A stretch of 54,689 nt of DNA, from assembly GCA_963785755.1 (NCBI GenBank), contig CAWAXG010000048.1, forward strand, positions 1-54,689, read 5' to 3'. The notes under the pieces were generated by a model that saw only the letters and a program-made list of their open reading frames with translations, was not told the DNA's origin and did no database searches. Below are positions 16,426 to 25,680 of this stretch, piece after piece. Both the position numbers and the translations under genes were made by a program. The stretch comes from JACCXG01 sp963785755 (lineage in GTDB: Bacteria > Acidobacteriota > Vicinamibacteria > Vicinamibacterales > 2-12-FULL-66-21). How positions within the stretch are numbered: position 1 is the first letter of the stretch; each line of letters begins with the position of its first letter.

Positions 16426-19167
16426 ATGCCGCACCCATCCTCCGCCTTCGTTCGGCTGCTGCTGCGCGCGTATCCCCGGCACCTGCGTCAGCGCGAGGCC
16501 GACGTGCTGGAGGCGGCCTGCATCGAGTGCCTGGCGCGCGAGCGCCGGCGCCTGGGGCGCTTCGGTGCGGCGTACGCATGCGGACGGTTGATCGCCGACA
16601 CCCTCGTCGCCGCGATTGTCCTGCGTGCCGACGAGCGCCGCCGTCGGCGCGTCGCCTGGGCTCACGTGCCACCTTCCGCTCCGAAGGAGATCCCGATGAC
16701 TCGACTCTGGCAGGACGTCCGCTACGCCGCGCGCCGTCTGCAGCGCGCGCCGATCTTCAGCCTCGCGGTGATCGCCACGCTCGCCTTGACGATCGGCGCC
16801 ACGACCGCCGTGTTCACCGTCGTCAACGCGGTGCTGCTGCGCGGGCTGCCGTACCGCGATCCGAGCCGGCTGGTGCTGCTGCAGCTGGCCTTCCCGCAGA
16901 TGTCGTTGGGGTTTTCGCCGCCCGATTACCTGGCGTTCGAGGCGCGCGCCGGCTTCTCCGAAACTATCGCGGCATACCGCAACCGCGAGTACGAGCTGTC
17001 GGGGGTCGAGCCGCCGGAGCGCGTGACGGTCACGCGGGCGTCGGCGACGCTCTTCGACACCCTTGGCGTGCGGCCGGCGCTCGGCCGTCCCTTCACCCGC
17101 GAAGACGACGAGGCGGGGCGGCTGGTCGCCGTCCTCAGCGACACGCTGTGGGAGCGAACATTTGCCCGTGATCCGACCGCGATCGGACGTCCGATCCTGC
17201 TCGATCGCCAGCCCTTCACGATCGTCGGCGTCATGCCGCGCGGCTTTACGTTTCCGCAACGCGGCCCGATCATCAACAACGTTCCCGCCGACGTGTACGT
17301 GCCGATTGGGTTCACGGCGAGCGAACGGCGCGCGTTCGGCAGCATGTACAACAACAGCGTCGTCGCGCGGCTGAAGGCTGGCGTGACACCGGCGCAGGCG
17401 GACGCCGACACACGCGCCCTGGTGCGGTCGAATGCGCGCGAGATGTATCCGGCGACGCTCAGCGGCCTGGCCGAGGTGCTCGGCGGCGCCGCGCGGCCGC
17501 TCACCGATGAAGTCAGCGGGGGCTCGCGCACGCTGCTGTGGGTGGCGTTTGCGGCCGTCGGATTCGTCCTCCTGATCGCCTGCGCCGACATTGCCAGCCT
17601 GATGCTCGCGCGCACCCTGGGGCGTGAACGCGAGATCGCGGTTCGCAGCGCGCTTGGCGCCGGCCGCGGACGGCTGATCCGGCAGTTGCTGGCCGAATCG
17701 GCGGTCCTGGCGGTGGTTGGCAGCATCCTCGGCTTGGTGCTCGCCGTGTGGCTGTGGCGAGCGCTCGTCGCGCTCGCGCCGCCGACGCTGCCTCGCTTGC
17801 ACGAGATCGGGATCGATGCGCGGATTCTGTTGTTCACGGCCGCCCTGACCGCCGTGACGGCGCTGCTGTGCGGCATCCTGCCGGCCCTCGAGCTCTCGCG
17901 CCCGCGCGGAGACGCGCTGAAGGACGGCGCGCGGGTATCGACCGGCCAGCGCGAGCGGCGCATTTTCGGCGCCCTGGTCGCGGCGCAGCTCGCGATTGCG
18001 GTCGTGCTGCTCGTCGGCGGCGGCCTGTTGCTGCGCAGCTTCTCGAGGCTGATGGCGGTCGACCCCGGCTTCCGCGCCGAGCGCGTGCTGACCCTTGCGA
18101 CCAGCCTTCCCGCGCAGGCGTACAGGGACGCGGCGAGCGTTCGCGGCTTTTACACGCGTCTGGTCGACGACGTGTCGCAGGTGGCGGGCGTTAGTGCGGT
18201 CGGTGCGTCCACCGAGTTGCCGCTGGGCGTCCGCGAACGGCGGGCGTTCACGCTCGAACAGGAATCTCCGGCGGCGCGTGACCTTCCGCACAGCGTGGCG
18301 CACGAGTGCGTGACGGGCCGCTACTTCGAGGCGGTCGGCATCCCTCTGAAGCGCGGACGCTATTTCGCCGCCTCGGACGCCCAGCAGTCCGAGCCGGTGG
18401 CGATCATCAACGAGACATTCGCGCGCCGCTTCTGGGGCACGGCCGATCCGGTCGGGCAGCGGATCGCCTGGGGCAACACCGCGTCACACGGGCGCTGGAT
18501 GCGCATCGTGGGCGTCGTCGGAGACGTCAAGCAGGGAGCGCTGAATACCGAAACCGTTCCGCACACCTACACGCCGTGGCTGCAGGTGTCAGACGCGATG
18601 ATGGCGGACAACATCGTCGCCATGATGCGATCGCTCCGTATCGCGGTGCGCGGTGAGGTGGAACCCGGGGCCCTGGCCCGGACCGTGCGCGCGCGCATTC
18701 GCGCCCTCGACCCCGCCTTGCCGGTGGCGTCGGTGCAGACGATGAAGGAGATCGTGAGCCGGTCGGCCGCGGTGCCGCGGTTCAACGCGCTGCTCGTCAG
18801 CCTGTTCGCCGCGCTCGCGCTGCTGCTCGCCGCGATCGGCGTCGGAGGGATGCTGGCGACGTCGATCTCGCGCCGGCTTCCCGAGCTGGGCGTACGGATG
18901 GCGCTCGGTGCGCAGCGGCGAACGCTTGTGGCCATGGTGATCCGGCACGGGATGGTCCTCGCCGCCGCCGGCCTTGCCGTCGGGCTGCCCAGTGCATGGC
19001 TGCTGTCACGAGTGCTTTCGAGCCTTCTCTTCGAGATCAGTCCACGGGATCCGATTACCTTTGCGGCTGTCGCAGCCGTGCTGTCAGTCGTGGCGCTCGT
19101 CGCCTGCGCGATTCCGGCCTGGCGCGTCACCCGTGTCGATCCGATCACGGTGTTACGGATGGAGTAG
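16426..19167 (+). CDS. ADOP2: intact MacB/FtsX-type orphan permease
   Basis: This is a complete 913-residue ADOP permease. The first 85 or so residues (LLLRAYPRHLRQREADVLEA) form a basic helical cytosolic extension different from that of ADOP3. The membrane part opens with TRLWQDVRYAARRLQRAPIF and a helix ending TIGATTAVFTVVNAVLL, then a large extracytoplasmic MacB_PCD domain. The first FtsX unit contains LIACADIASLMLARTLGRE. The second unit ends in ISRRLPELGVRMALGA and WRVTRVDPITVLRME. No ATP-binding partner is nearby. It is one of only two unbroken ADOP genes in the window. It is coupled to PadR1, which probably controls it. Function is unknown. Confidence 0.92.
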   Translation: MPHPSSAFVRLLLRAYPRHLRQREADVLEAACIECLARERRRLGRFGAAYACGRLIADTLVAAIVLRADERRRRRVAWAHVPPSAPKEIPMTRLWQDVRYAARRLQRAPIFSLAVIATLALTIGATTAVFTVVNAVLLRGLPYRDPSRLVLLQLAFPQMSLGFSPPDYLAFEARAGFSETIAAYRNREYELSGVEPPERVTVTRASATLFDTLGVRPALGRPFTREDDEAGRLVAVLSDTLWERTFARDPTAIGRPILLDRQPFTIVGVMPRGFTFPQRGPIINNVPADVYVPIGFTASERRAFGSMYNNSVVARLKAGVTPAQADADTRALVRSNAREMYPATLSGLAEVLGGAARPLTDEVSGGSRTLLWVAFAAVGFVLLIACADIASLMLARTLGREREIAVRSALGAGRGRLIRQLLAESAVLAVVGSILGLVLAVWLWRALVALAPPTLPRLHEIGIDARILLFTAALTAVTALLCGILPALELSRPRGDALKDGARVSTGQRERRIFGALVAAQLAIAVVLLVGGGLLLRSFSRLMAVDPGFRAERVLTLATSLPAQAYRDAASVRGFYTRLVDDVSQVAGVSAVGASTELPLGVRERRAFTLEQESPAARDLPHSVAHECVTGRYFEAVGIPLKRGRYFAASDAQQSEPVAIINETFARRFWGTADPVGQRIAWGNTASHGRWMRIVGVVGDVKQGALNTETVPHTYTPWLQVSDAMMADNIVAMMRSLRIAVRGEVEPGALARTVRARIRALDPALPVASVQTMKEIVSRSAAVPRFNALLVSLFAALALLLAAIGVGGMLATSISRRLPELGVRMALGAQRRTLVAMVIRHGMVLAAAGLAVGLPSAWLLSRVLSSLLFEISPRDPITFAAVAAVLSVVALVACAIPAWRVTRVDPITVLRME

Positions 19168-19229
19168 GACGATCTTACCTACCGAAGCCATCACTCGAAT
19201 CGGTTCTGGCGCAATTCCCTGTGGGGCCA

Positions 19230-19470
19230 ATGGCTGAAGTCGTCTCGCTGGAGGGCGCTGTCGAGATGATCGACGGCAACCTCGCGATCCTCATCCCTCT
19301 TGAAGCCGTGGGGCCGTGCTCGCACCACTCGCCAAGGGAATCGGCGAGATTGACGGTGAATTCTGAAGTCATGATTCAGCCTTGGGTGGGCGGAGAAGGT
19401 TCGAATTGGCGCCGGCAGACTCGTCATCGTCGACAACGCGAACGGGAAGTTCACAACCACGTCCGGCTAA
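19230..19470 (+). pseudogene. small conserved-looking gene broken by several frameshifts
   Basis: Three frames read in series give one coherent small protein of about 80 residues. ATG at 19230 starts MAEVVSLEGAVEMIDGNLAI, continuing LIPLEA. The next frame gives AVLAPLAKGIGEIDGEF. After MIQPW comes WAEKVRIGAGRLVIVDNANG, then KFTTTSG and TAA at 19468-19470. The pieces join naturally, so this is either an intact gene with sequence errors or a fresh pseudogene. It resembles a small uncharacterised protein type I have seen in soil bacteria; I give no function. It lies between the convergent ends of ADOP2 and ADOP3. Confidence 0.5.
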
Positions 19471-19523
19471 TGACGAGCCGAAGGCGATCGGGAACGCCGT
19501 TACGCTGCAAGTGGGCGGAGCCG

Positions 19524-22259
19524 TCACTCGCAGCGCAGCGCGACGATGGGATCGACCGCTGCGGCGCGGCGCGCCGGTAGGTACGCGGCGAGCAGCGTGG
19601 CGATCGTCAGCACGAGGCAGGCGCCGGCCAGCGCCGCGGGATCGGTGGGCGTGACGCCAAAAAGAAATGCGCGGAGCGAGTATCCGACGGCGAGCGACAG
19701 CGGTACGCCGACGACGAGCGCGACGGCCGCCAGCCGAAGCGCATCGCCGACGACCATGCGCAGTATGGTGTCGCGCCGGGCGCCGAACGCGAGCCGCACG
19801 CCGATCTCACGCGTGCGGCGGCTCACCATGTACGCGAGCGTGCCGTAGAGGCCGACGGCTGCCAGCAGGATCGCCAGGGCCGCGAATCCGGAGGAGAGCC
19901 CGAACAGCAGACGCTCGCGCGACGTCTTCCCCGCGACCTGCGCGGAGAGCGTCGTCGTGCTCCGCACCATGATGTCGGGATTCGTCGCCCGCAGCACCTC
20001 CTCGGCGCGGCGCGCCACGGACGCCTCCGCGCCGGGCACGGTGCGCAGCGAAATCGAGGAGATCGGAGACGGCGCCTGCGCGATCGGCACCCAAATCATC
20101 GGATTGGGGCGGCTGTCTTTGAGATCGTTGGTACTTGGAATCACGCACGACGCCGACCACGGTGAAGGGACGCTGCTGTTCGCCCTGAAAGTCGAGCGCG
20201 AGGCGGCGGCCGAGTGGATCGCCCGCGCCGAACCTCGCACGTGCGAGCGTCTCGTTGACGATCGCGACGCGCGGTGCCCCCTCGCGATCGCCGTCTGCGA
20301 AGTCACGGCCTCGCAGGACCTGCATGCCCATCGTGTCGAAGTAGCGCGCGCGACACGTAGTCGACGCGTGCCATGCGGCCGGTCGTCGGGCCGATCGGGA
20401 TCGATGAGTGGCAGCCAGAGGTCCTGCATGCTGAACAGGCCGAGCCACGAGACGCTCGCCGCACGCACGCCCGGCACCGCGTTGAGACGCTCGTCGAGGA
20501 CGCGGTACCGCTCGGCCCGCTGCGCCTTCCGGGCCGCGTCGTCAACGCCGCCGAAGGAAGGCCGTGGGGCTTCGTCGCGGACATTGAGCATGACGACGTG
20601 CGCTGGCGTGAAGCCTGGATCGACGCCAGCCAGGTGAACGATCGTGCGCAGGAGCAGGCCGGCCGCGCTGACGAGCAGCAGTGACATCGCGAGCTGCGCG
20701 GTCACGAGTGTCCGCTGCAATCGGTGGCCTGACGCGATCGTCGTGCGGCTGCCGGACGCCAACCCGGACTGCAGCGTCGTCTTGCTCAGACGGAGCGCCG
20801 GCAGGACACCGGCCACCAGCGCCGCGGTCACGGTCAGCGCGAGTGCGAGGCCGAGCACGCGGGCATCGGGACGCGCGTCGGTCAGGCGTCATGTAGTTGA
20901 AGGAAATCTGCGACGCCAGGATCGGGATCGTCATCCACGCGAGGCCGACACCAAGGAGGCCGCCGAGCGCGGCGAGCAGCAGACCTTCGGTCGCGAGCTG
21001 CCGCACGAGACGCCAGCGCCCTGCGCCGAGCGCGGCGCGCGTGGCGAGCTCCGGCAGCCGCGCGGCGCCTCGCGCCAGCAGCAGGTTCGCGACGTTCAGC
21101 GACGCGATGAGCAGCACGACGCCGACGACGGCCAGGATGAGGACGAGCGGAGCGCGGAACGGACGGCGGATCGCATCGAAGCCCTGCGCGCCGGGTGCCA
21201 GCCGCATCGTGAAATCAGCCGGCGTCGTCTGCGGCTGACCGCGCAGCGGCGGGCGGTTGTGGTTCAGCGGCCTGCGCCTGCTGGTAGAGAGCCGTGATCT
21301 CCGCCTCGGCCTGCGCGACCTCCACACCCGGCGCGAGGCGGCCCATCACGCCGGCAGAAAAATGCCATCCCGTGGCTCGCGAGCAGCTTCCGGTCCGTGA
21401 GCGGTCGTAAAGGAAGCCAGATGTCCGGCGCGAAGCCGGTCTGATGACGTCTCGAACGTGGCCGGTGCGATCCCGACGATCGCACACGTACTGTCCCTGA
21501 CTCGCAATGTCCGGCCGATCGCGGCAGGGTTCTGTTCGAAGCGGCGGACCCACAATCGATAGCTGATGACCGCGGCACAGCGGTCGTCCGACGAGGCTCG
21601 CCGGAAGCTGATCGTCCTGCTCGGTGAGGAGCCGTCCCATGTGCGGCGTGAGGCCGAGCACGGCGAAGTAGCTGCCGGAGACGAGGCTGGCGCGCAGGTA
21701 CGCCGGCGCCGGTTCGTCCTCGAAGGTGACTTTCAGATACGGCGTGTTGTTGGCGGCGAACACGCCCGACAGCGTCGTCTGGCGCGCGCGCAGCTCCTCA
21801 TAGATCGGATTGAACAGGAGGAATCGTTCGCCGCGCCGCTGTGGCTTGCAGCAGGACGAGCCGATCGGGGTCGGATACGGGCAGCGGGCGCAGCATCACG
21901 GCGTTGAAGACGCTGAACGCGGCGGTGGACGCGCCGATCCCGATCGCCAGCGAGACGATCGCAACCGTCGCGAACGCTGGATCGCGGCGGAGCATCCGTG
22001 CCGCATATCTGAGGTCTTGCAGGAACGTTTCGATCGCGGGAAGGCCACGTTGATCGCGGTAGGTCTCCTTCATCTGATCGACGCCGCCGAACGCGCGTCG
22101 TGCGGCGGCCTGCGCATCGCGGGATGAAAGTCCGCGCTGGATGTAATCGTGCGTCAGCAGCTCCAGGTGAGCCTGGATATCGTCGTCGAGCGCTGCGTCT
22201 GCCCGGCCGCGACTCACGAGTCCCCTGAGCCGTGCGAGGAGCACGCGGAGCATCGTCAT
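19524..22259 (-). CDS. ADOP3: MacB/FtsX-type orphan permease, heavily frameshifted
   Basis: This ADOP permease is coupled to PadR3 by an ATGA overlap at 22256-22259. The start MTMLRVLLARLRGLVSRGRA leads into the family's cytosolic helix (DDDIQAHLELLTHDYIQRG) and then LQDLRYAARMLRRDPAF. Later segments include FTMRLAPGAQGFDAI, LIASLNVANLLLARGAARLP and YMVSRRTREIGVRLAFGA, ending in VDPIVALRCE. The frame changes near 21830, 21595, 21440, 21360, 21250, 20890, 20370 and 20130, about eight breaks in 2.7 kb. The whole family architecture is nevertheless recoverable, so either recent decay or poor consensus quality is possible. As it stands no full-length product could be made. Confidence 0.82.
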
Positions 22260-22597
22260 GACTCCTCCAGCAGGCGGTTCAGCGTCGCGACGGTCCGCGC
22301 CCACAAGCGCTGCTCCGCGCCGAGCTGCCTGAGGCCGGCGCGGGTGATGGTGAAAAAGCGCACGCGCCGCTTCGTCTCGCTGACGCCCCATTTGCTCGCG
22401 ATCCAGCCCTTCTGCTCGAGCCGCAGCAGCGCGGGATAGATCGTGCCCTGGTTGAGCGCGAGCGAGCCGCGCGCGACCTGCTCGATGCGTCTGGCGATCG
22501 CGTACCCGTGTAGCGCGCCCATGACCTGGAGCGTCTTGAGGACCATCAGATCGAGGGTGCCGTAGGGGACCTCGTCAGCGGGTTGGTCGGAATCCAT
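22256..22597 (-). CDS. PadR-family transcriptional regulator (PadR3)
   Basis: This is a 113-residue PadR winged-helix regulator. MDSDQPADEVPYGTLDLMVL is the natural start at ATG 22597; longer frames run into the operator. GTLDLMVLKTLQVMGALHGY, QGTIYPALLRLEQKGWIASK and RRVRFFTITRAGLRQL mark helix 1, the recognition helix and the wing. The stop overlaps the ADOP3 start by four bases (ATGA), so translation is coupled. The double palindrome at 22600-22640 touches its start codon, pointing to tight self-repression. Confidence 0.93.
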   Translation of the reverse strand: MDSDQPADEVPYGTLDLMVLKTLQVMGALHGYAIARRIEQVARGSLALNQGTIYPALLRLEQKGWIASKWGVSETKRRVRFFTITRAGLRQLGAEQRLWARTVATLNRLLEES

Positions 22598-22599
22598 CT

Positions 22600-22640
22600 G
22601 TTGACTATCAACATATACGGCGCACATGTTGATAGTCAAC
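22600..22640. promoter_or_regulatory. PadR3 operator: long inverted repeat
   Basis: GTTGACTATCAACAT (22600-22614) and its exact reverse complement ATGTTGATAGTCAAC (22626-22640) flank 11 bases. Each arm is itself a near-palindrome (TTGA-CTA-TCAA), so four half-sites are present. It begins two bases before the PadR3 start codon, covering the likely promoter. This is the strongest regulatory dyad in the window. Confidence 0.75.
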
Positions 22641-23329
22641 ACCTATATTGCCGGGCCGACGGCCTGGCTTTGCTCGAGCCGGTACAGCGCACCCAGCTAA
22701 GCAGCCGTACGTCACTCCGCGAGGGGCAACGCTGCAAGTCGTCTCAGCCACTCGCCAAGCCGGTTCCAACTAACGAAAGTTAGGCTCACCAATCGGCGAA
22801 GGTCCGGTTCCTCGAAAAATGGCGCCGCACAACTGGCATCTCCGCCAGGTCAGTTGATTGCCGGTTTTGCCACCGAGGTTCGCTGGGCTGGGCTTACGTT
22901 GGGGCGAGATGCGGTGAACAATCAGTGAACAATCAGCTCCCGAGCATGACGAAACAGCAAGGACTGAGCGACACCAACAGGAAAGCCGTGAACAATCAGA
23001 GAACAAAATTCTTGCCGAATGCGGGTTGTACGTCGGTCCACAGTGAGCCGAAAGCCACTCTGGCCTTCGACTGCCGCCTCAGCTCCGCGTGGGAGCGCGT
23101 CTGTGGATCGCAGCCGCGACTTCGCGGGCCGATTCGAAAGCTGTCTGCATCCACGACCTCATGTTCGTCATGTGATCGCCATGCGTCACGTCTCTCGACC
23201 TTAGATGGCTGTCTTTTTCGGGGAAAACGTCACAGCGACTGCGACCGCGTGTACCATGCTTCGGTAGCCGAATCTGCTCATGGCTGATCTCGGTCAGTGT
23301 TTCATGTTCTCTTCAAAGGAGTCGTGTGA
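22641..23329. other. spacer with GTGAACAATC repeats
   Basis: About 690 bases without a recognisable gene. It carries three exact copies of GTGAACAATC (22914-22923, 22925-22934, 22988-22997) and a degenerate copy at 22999-23008. Its right end contains the promoter region of the HU gene and the ribosome site AAAGGAG just before 23330. The rest may be decayed sequence. Confidence 0.4.
22914..23008. repeat. GTGAACAATC repeat cluster
   Basis: Two adjacent copies spaced by one base (A), then a third 54 bases further, followed by a degenerate one. The same 10-mer and a close variant sit at 15685-15708 with a two-base spacing. The pairs keep nearly the same spacing, so they may be paired binding sites or ends of a lost element. 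Confidence 0.5.
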
Positions 23330-23641
23330 ATGGCGAAGAAAAATGGGGCCCCCAGCAAGTCGGACGTCGTGGCTCAGATCTGCAAGGACGCCGAGCTGTC
23401 CCGGAAGCAGGTCGCCGCAGTGTTCGAGTCCCTCAATGGCATCATCAAGAAGAGCCTCCGTGGCCACGGTATGTTCACGTTGCCTGGCCTGCTGAAGATG
23501 AAAGTCGTCAAGAAGCCCGCCACGAAGGCGCGTCAAGGCATCAATCCCTTCACCAAGGAAACGATGATGTTCAAGGCAAAGCCGGCCTCGAAGAAGATTC
23601 GCCTGCTGCCTCTGAAGAGCCTCAAGGCCCTCGTGAACTGA
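23330..23641 (+). CDS. HU/IHF-family DNA-binding protein
   Basis: This is a 103-residue histone-like protein of the HU/IHF fold. It has the usual N-terminal helices (SKSDVVAQICKDAELSRKQV), then FTLPGLLKMKVVKKPATKAR, which includes the strand before the DNA-binding arm. NPFTKETMMFKAKPASKKIR is the arm and return strand. In place of the usual RxGRNP the arm reads ARQGINPFTKE, a variant seen in HU-like proteins of this group. AAAGGAG lies nine bases before the ATG. It stands alone and may help organise DNA or regulators. Confidence 0.9.
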   Translation: MAKKNGAPSKSDVVAQICKDAELSRKQVAAVFESLNGIIKKSLRGHGMFTLPGLLKMKVVKKPATKARQGINPFTKETMMFKAKPASKKIRLLPLKSLKALVN

Positions 23642-23696
23642 GATCTCGCTCGCGTCGTCGGGTCCGCTGCTCCTTGCCGACGGGGGTTCCGTCGCC

Positions 23697-23873
23697 ATGC
23701 AGGAACGAGCGCAGGGCTGGAACATTACACCGTTTCCGCGCGCGCTGGTCCAGGAGTGCCGCTATCGAACAGAACTCGCACGGTTCATGAGGCGGGTGTG
23801 GGCGACGTGCGCGACGCGCGAGGAGTTTTCAACGCCCGTGTTGCCGACGCTGCACCACGGATGCGGGCCTTGA
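23697..23873 (+). CDS. possible small protein, 58 residues, unrecognised
   Basis: ATG at 23697 opens a 58-codon frame (MQERAQGWNITPFPRALVQE at the start) ending in TGA at 23871-23873. No good ribosome site precedes it and I know no homologue. Composition is plausible for a basic cytosolic peptide or a fragment of a lost gene. Confidence 0.2.
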   Translation: MQERAQGWNITPFPRALVQECRYRTELARFMRRVWATCATREEFSTPVLPTLHHGCGP

Positions 23874-23897
23874 AGTTCGGGCAGGCCACCGACGGGA

Positions 23898-23969
23898 CTC
23901 TCGCTCGCGATCGGTATTGAAGTCGATTCTCCCGCTACTGCACTACGACGCGGATTGCGCGGATGCCGA
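23898..23969. repeat. 72-bp imperfect direct repeat, copy 1
   Basis: This stretch spans the 3' end and downstream flank of the small secreted-protein gene. It recurs at 33165-33236 with only a few differences, mainly in CGGTATTGAAGTCGATT against CGCTATTGAATGCGATT and in CTACTG against CTGCTG. Because it runs past the stop codon, it is not just gene duplication. Confidence 0.7.
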
Positions 23970-24285
23970 ACTGTGGTTTCGTGCCGGTCTGAACCTGCTC
24001 GCCTCCCACAGCGGCTTCAATCTGCGCGATCCGCTGGTCCGGTCTCCGATTCAGGTCAAAGACGTCGATGGTGATCGTGGCGTCCTTCCCTCTGGGCACG
24101 AAACCATACTTGCCGATCTCGGTGCCACTCACCGTGCCCATCTCTCCTTCGAGGATGCGCAGCTGTGGAGCAGATCCGTTGGGCATCCCGATTTCAAGAA
24201 CGACGCTGCGCCGTTCCTGAGCCGATGCCGTTATGAACCCTATCGTGACGAGGGCAGCAACAATGAACGCGAGTCTTCGCTGCAT
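23935..24285 (-). CDS. small secreted protein, unknown function
   Basis: This 116-residue protein starts with a signal peptide (MQRRLAFIVAALVTIGFITA, ending SAQ). The ATG at 24285 is preceded by GAGGAGGAAGGG. The mature part is a small soluble beta-rich domain with EIGMPNGSAPQLRILEGEMG, ATITIDVFDLN and IRAIRVVVQ at the end. No family is recognised. The last codons lie in a 72-bp repeat whose second copy has CAG in place of this TAG stop. It points away from the alcohol dehydrogenase operon. Confidence 0.7.
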   Translation of the reverse strand: MQRRLAFIVAALVTIGFITASAQERRSVVLEIGMPNGSAPQLRILEGEMGTVSGTEIGKYGFVPRGKDATITIDVFDLNRRPDQRIAQIEAAVGGEQVQTGTKPQFGIRAIRVVVQ

Positions 24286-24640
24286 CCCTTCCTCCTCGTC
24301 GGCCGACATCGAGCTCACGTTGGACGAAGTCGAAGCGTTGATCCGGGCCAGTGGTGACGTCTGGCGCTCGACCGGACGGCTGACTCACGCCAGGGTCCTG
24401 CGGCCCGATCACGGACACGGCGCTCGTGCGTCGGCCGCATTATAGCCCTGTGCTGGGAAATTATTCACCGATGGCGACGCAGCCGAACACACGGGACGGG
24501 GCATCTTTAGTGCCACCATCAATGGAGCGAGGACCCATGGAGATTGCAGTTCAGCATGCGGCTCGCGAGGCGGGGTGCCGGGTGGGTCATCACGCACGCC
24601 CGCTACGCGACCTTCTGAACGAGGAATGAAAGGAGCCCAG
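24286..24640. other. divergent spacer upstream of the dehydrogenase operon
   Basis: This is the likely promoter region for both the secreted protein and the dehydrogenase. A short plus-strand frame (ATG at 24537, TGA at 24627-24629) encodes a 30-residue peptide beginning MEIAVQHAAREAGCRV, just before the ribosome site of the dehydrogenase. It could be a leader peptide, but evidence is slight. Confidence 0.35.
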
Positions 24641-25675
24641 ATGCGAGCGACTCTGATGTACGGTGCCCACGATGTGCGCGTCGAGACCGTTCCCGACGCC
24701 CGGCTCGTCGAGCCGACTGATGCCTTGGTTCGGGTGACCAGGGCCTGCATCTGCGGCAGCGATCTCTGGCCCTATAACTCGATGGCGCCCAGTGACACTG
24801 GGAATCGGATGGGCCACGAGTTCATCGGCCTCGTTGAGGCAGTTGGCTCCGCGGTCCGAACAGTGAAGAAGGGCGAACTGGTTGTCGCGCCTTTCGCCTG
24901 GTCCGACGGCACCTGCGAGTTCTGTCAGCAGGGACTCCAGACGTCCTGCCTGCACGGCGGATGGTGGGGCGGCACAACCCTGGACGGCGGGCAGGGCGAA
25001 GCGGTGCGAATTCCGCAAGCGGACGGCACGCTTGTCGTGCTGCCGGTCGGTCCTGACCACGCGCTGATGCCGTCGCTCCTTACGCTGTCCGATGTGATGG
25101 GCACGGGCCATCACGCCGCCCTTACCGCGAAGGTGAGGCCGGGCCACGTGGTCGCGGTGGTCGGTGACGGCGCCGTCGGTCTGTGCGGCGTGATCGCCGC
25201 CCGCCGGCTTGGCGCCGAGCGGATCATCATGCTTGGCCGCCATACCGACCGCATTGCATTGGCGCGCACGTTCGGCGCGACCGATGTCGTCAGTGAGCGC
25301 GGTGATGCCGGGATCGAGCGCGTGCGCGAGCTGACCGGAGGACTTGGCGCACATTCCGTGCTCGAGTGTGTCGGCCACGGTGAAGCGATGCGCACCGCCG
25401 TGGGCATCGCGCGGGCCGGCGGCGCCGTCGGGCGTGTCGGCGTGCCGCAGGAGAGCACCATTCCGAACGCGCAACCGACGTTCTACGACAACATCACCAT
25501 CGCCGGAGGACCCGCGCCGGTGCGTGCCTACATGGAGGAACTGCTGCCCGACGTGCTCGAGGGCAGGATTGAGCCGGGCCGGGTGTTCGATCGCGTCACG
25601 AATATCGACGGGGTTCCGGATGGCTACCGTGCGATGAACGACCGTAACGCCATCAAGGTGATGATCGAGTTCTGA
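24641..25675 (+). CDS. zinc-type alcohol dehydrogenase (MDR family)
   Basis: This is a cytosolic NAD(P)-dependent medium-chain dehydrogenase of 344 residues. AAAGGAG five bases upstream supports ATG 24641; the longer frame to 24575 is rejected. Catalytic zinc ligands are Cys38 (CICGSD) and His59-Glu60 (GHEF). The structural zinc lobe shows Cys92, Cys95 and Cys103 (TCEFCQQGLQTSC), but the first of the usual four cysteines is absent. VAVVGDGAVGLCGV is the coenzyme-binding turn. The C-terminal part (GGAVGRVGVPQE) is typical. The antiporter gene begins five bases after the stop, so the two form an operon. The substrate is unknown. Confidence 0.9.
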   Translation: MRATLMYGAHDVRVETVPDARLVEPTDALVRVTRACICGSDLWPYNSMAPSDTGNRMGHEFIGLVEAVGSAVRTVKKGELVVAPFAWSDGTCEFCQQGLQTSCLHGGWWGGTTLDGGQGEAVRIPQADGTLVVLPVGPDHALMPSLLTLSDVMGTGHHAALTAKVRPGHVVAVVGDGAVGLCGVIAARRLGAERIIMLGRHTDRIALARTFGATDVVSERGDAGIERVRELTGGLGAHSVLECVGHGEAMRTAVGIARAGGAVGRVGVPQESTIPNAQPTFYDNITIAGGPAPVRAYMEELLPDVLEGRIEPGRVFDRVTNIDGVPDGYRAMNDRNAIKVMIEF

Positions 25676-25680
25676 GGGGC

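Noticed and set aside
16411..18303. 630-codon minus-strand frame opposite ADOP2
   Set aside because: Translation is Arg/Gln/Ala-rich shadow sequence; ADOP2 on the plus strand is intact and family-typical.
23679..23693. GACGG/CCGTC mini-hairpin after the HU gene as a terminator
   Set aside because: Five base pairs without a T-run are expected by chance in this GC-rich DNA.
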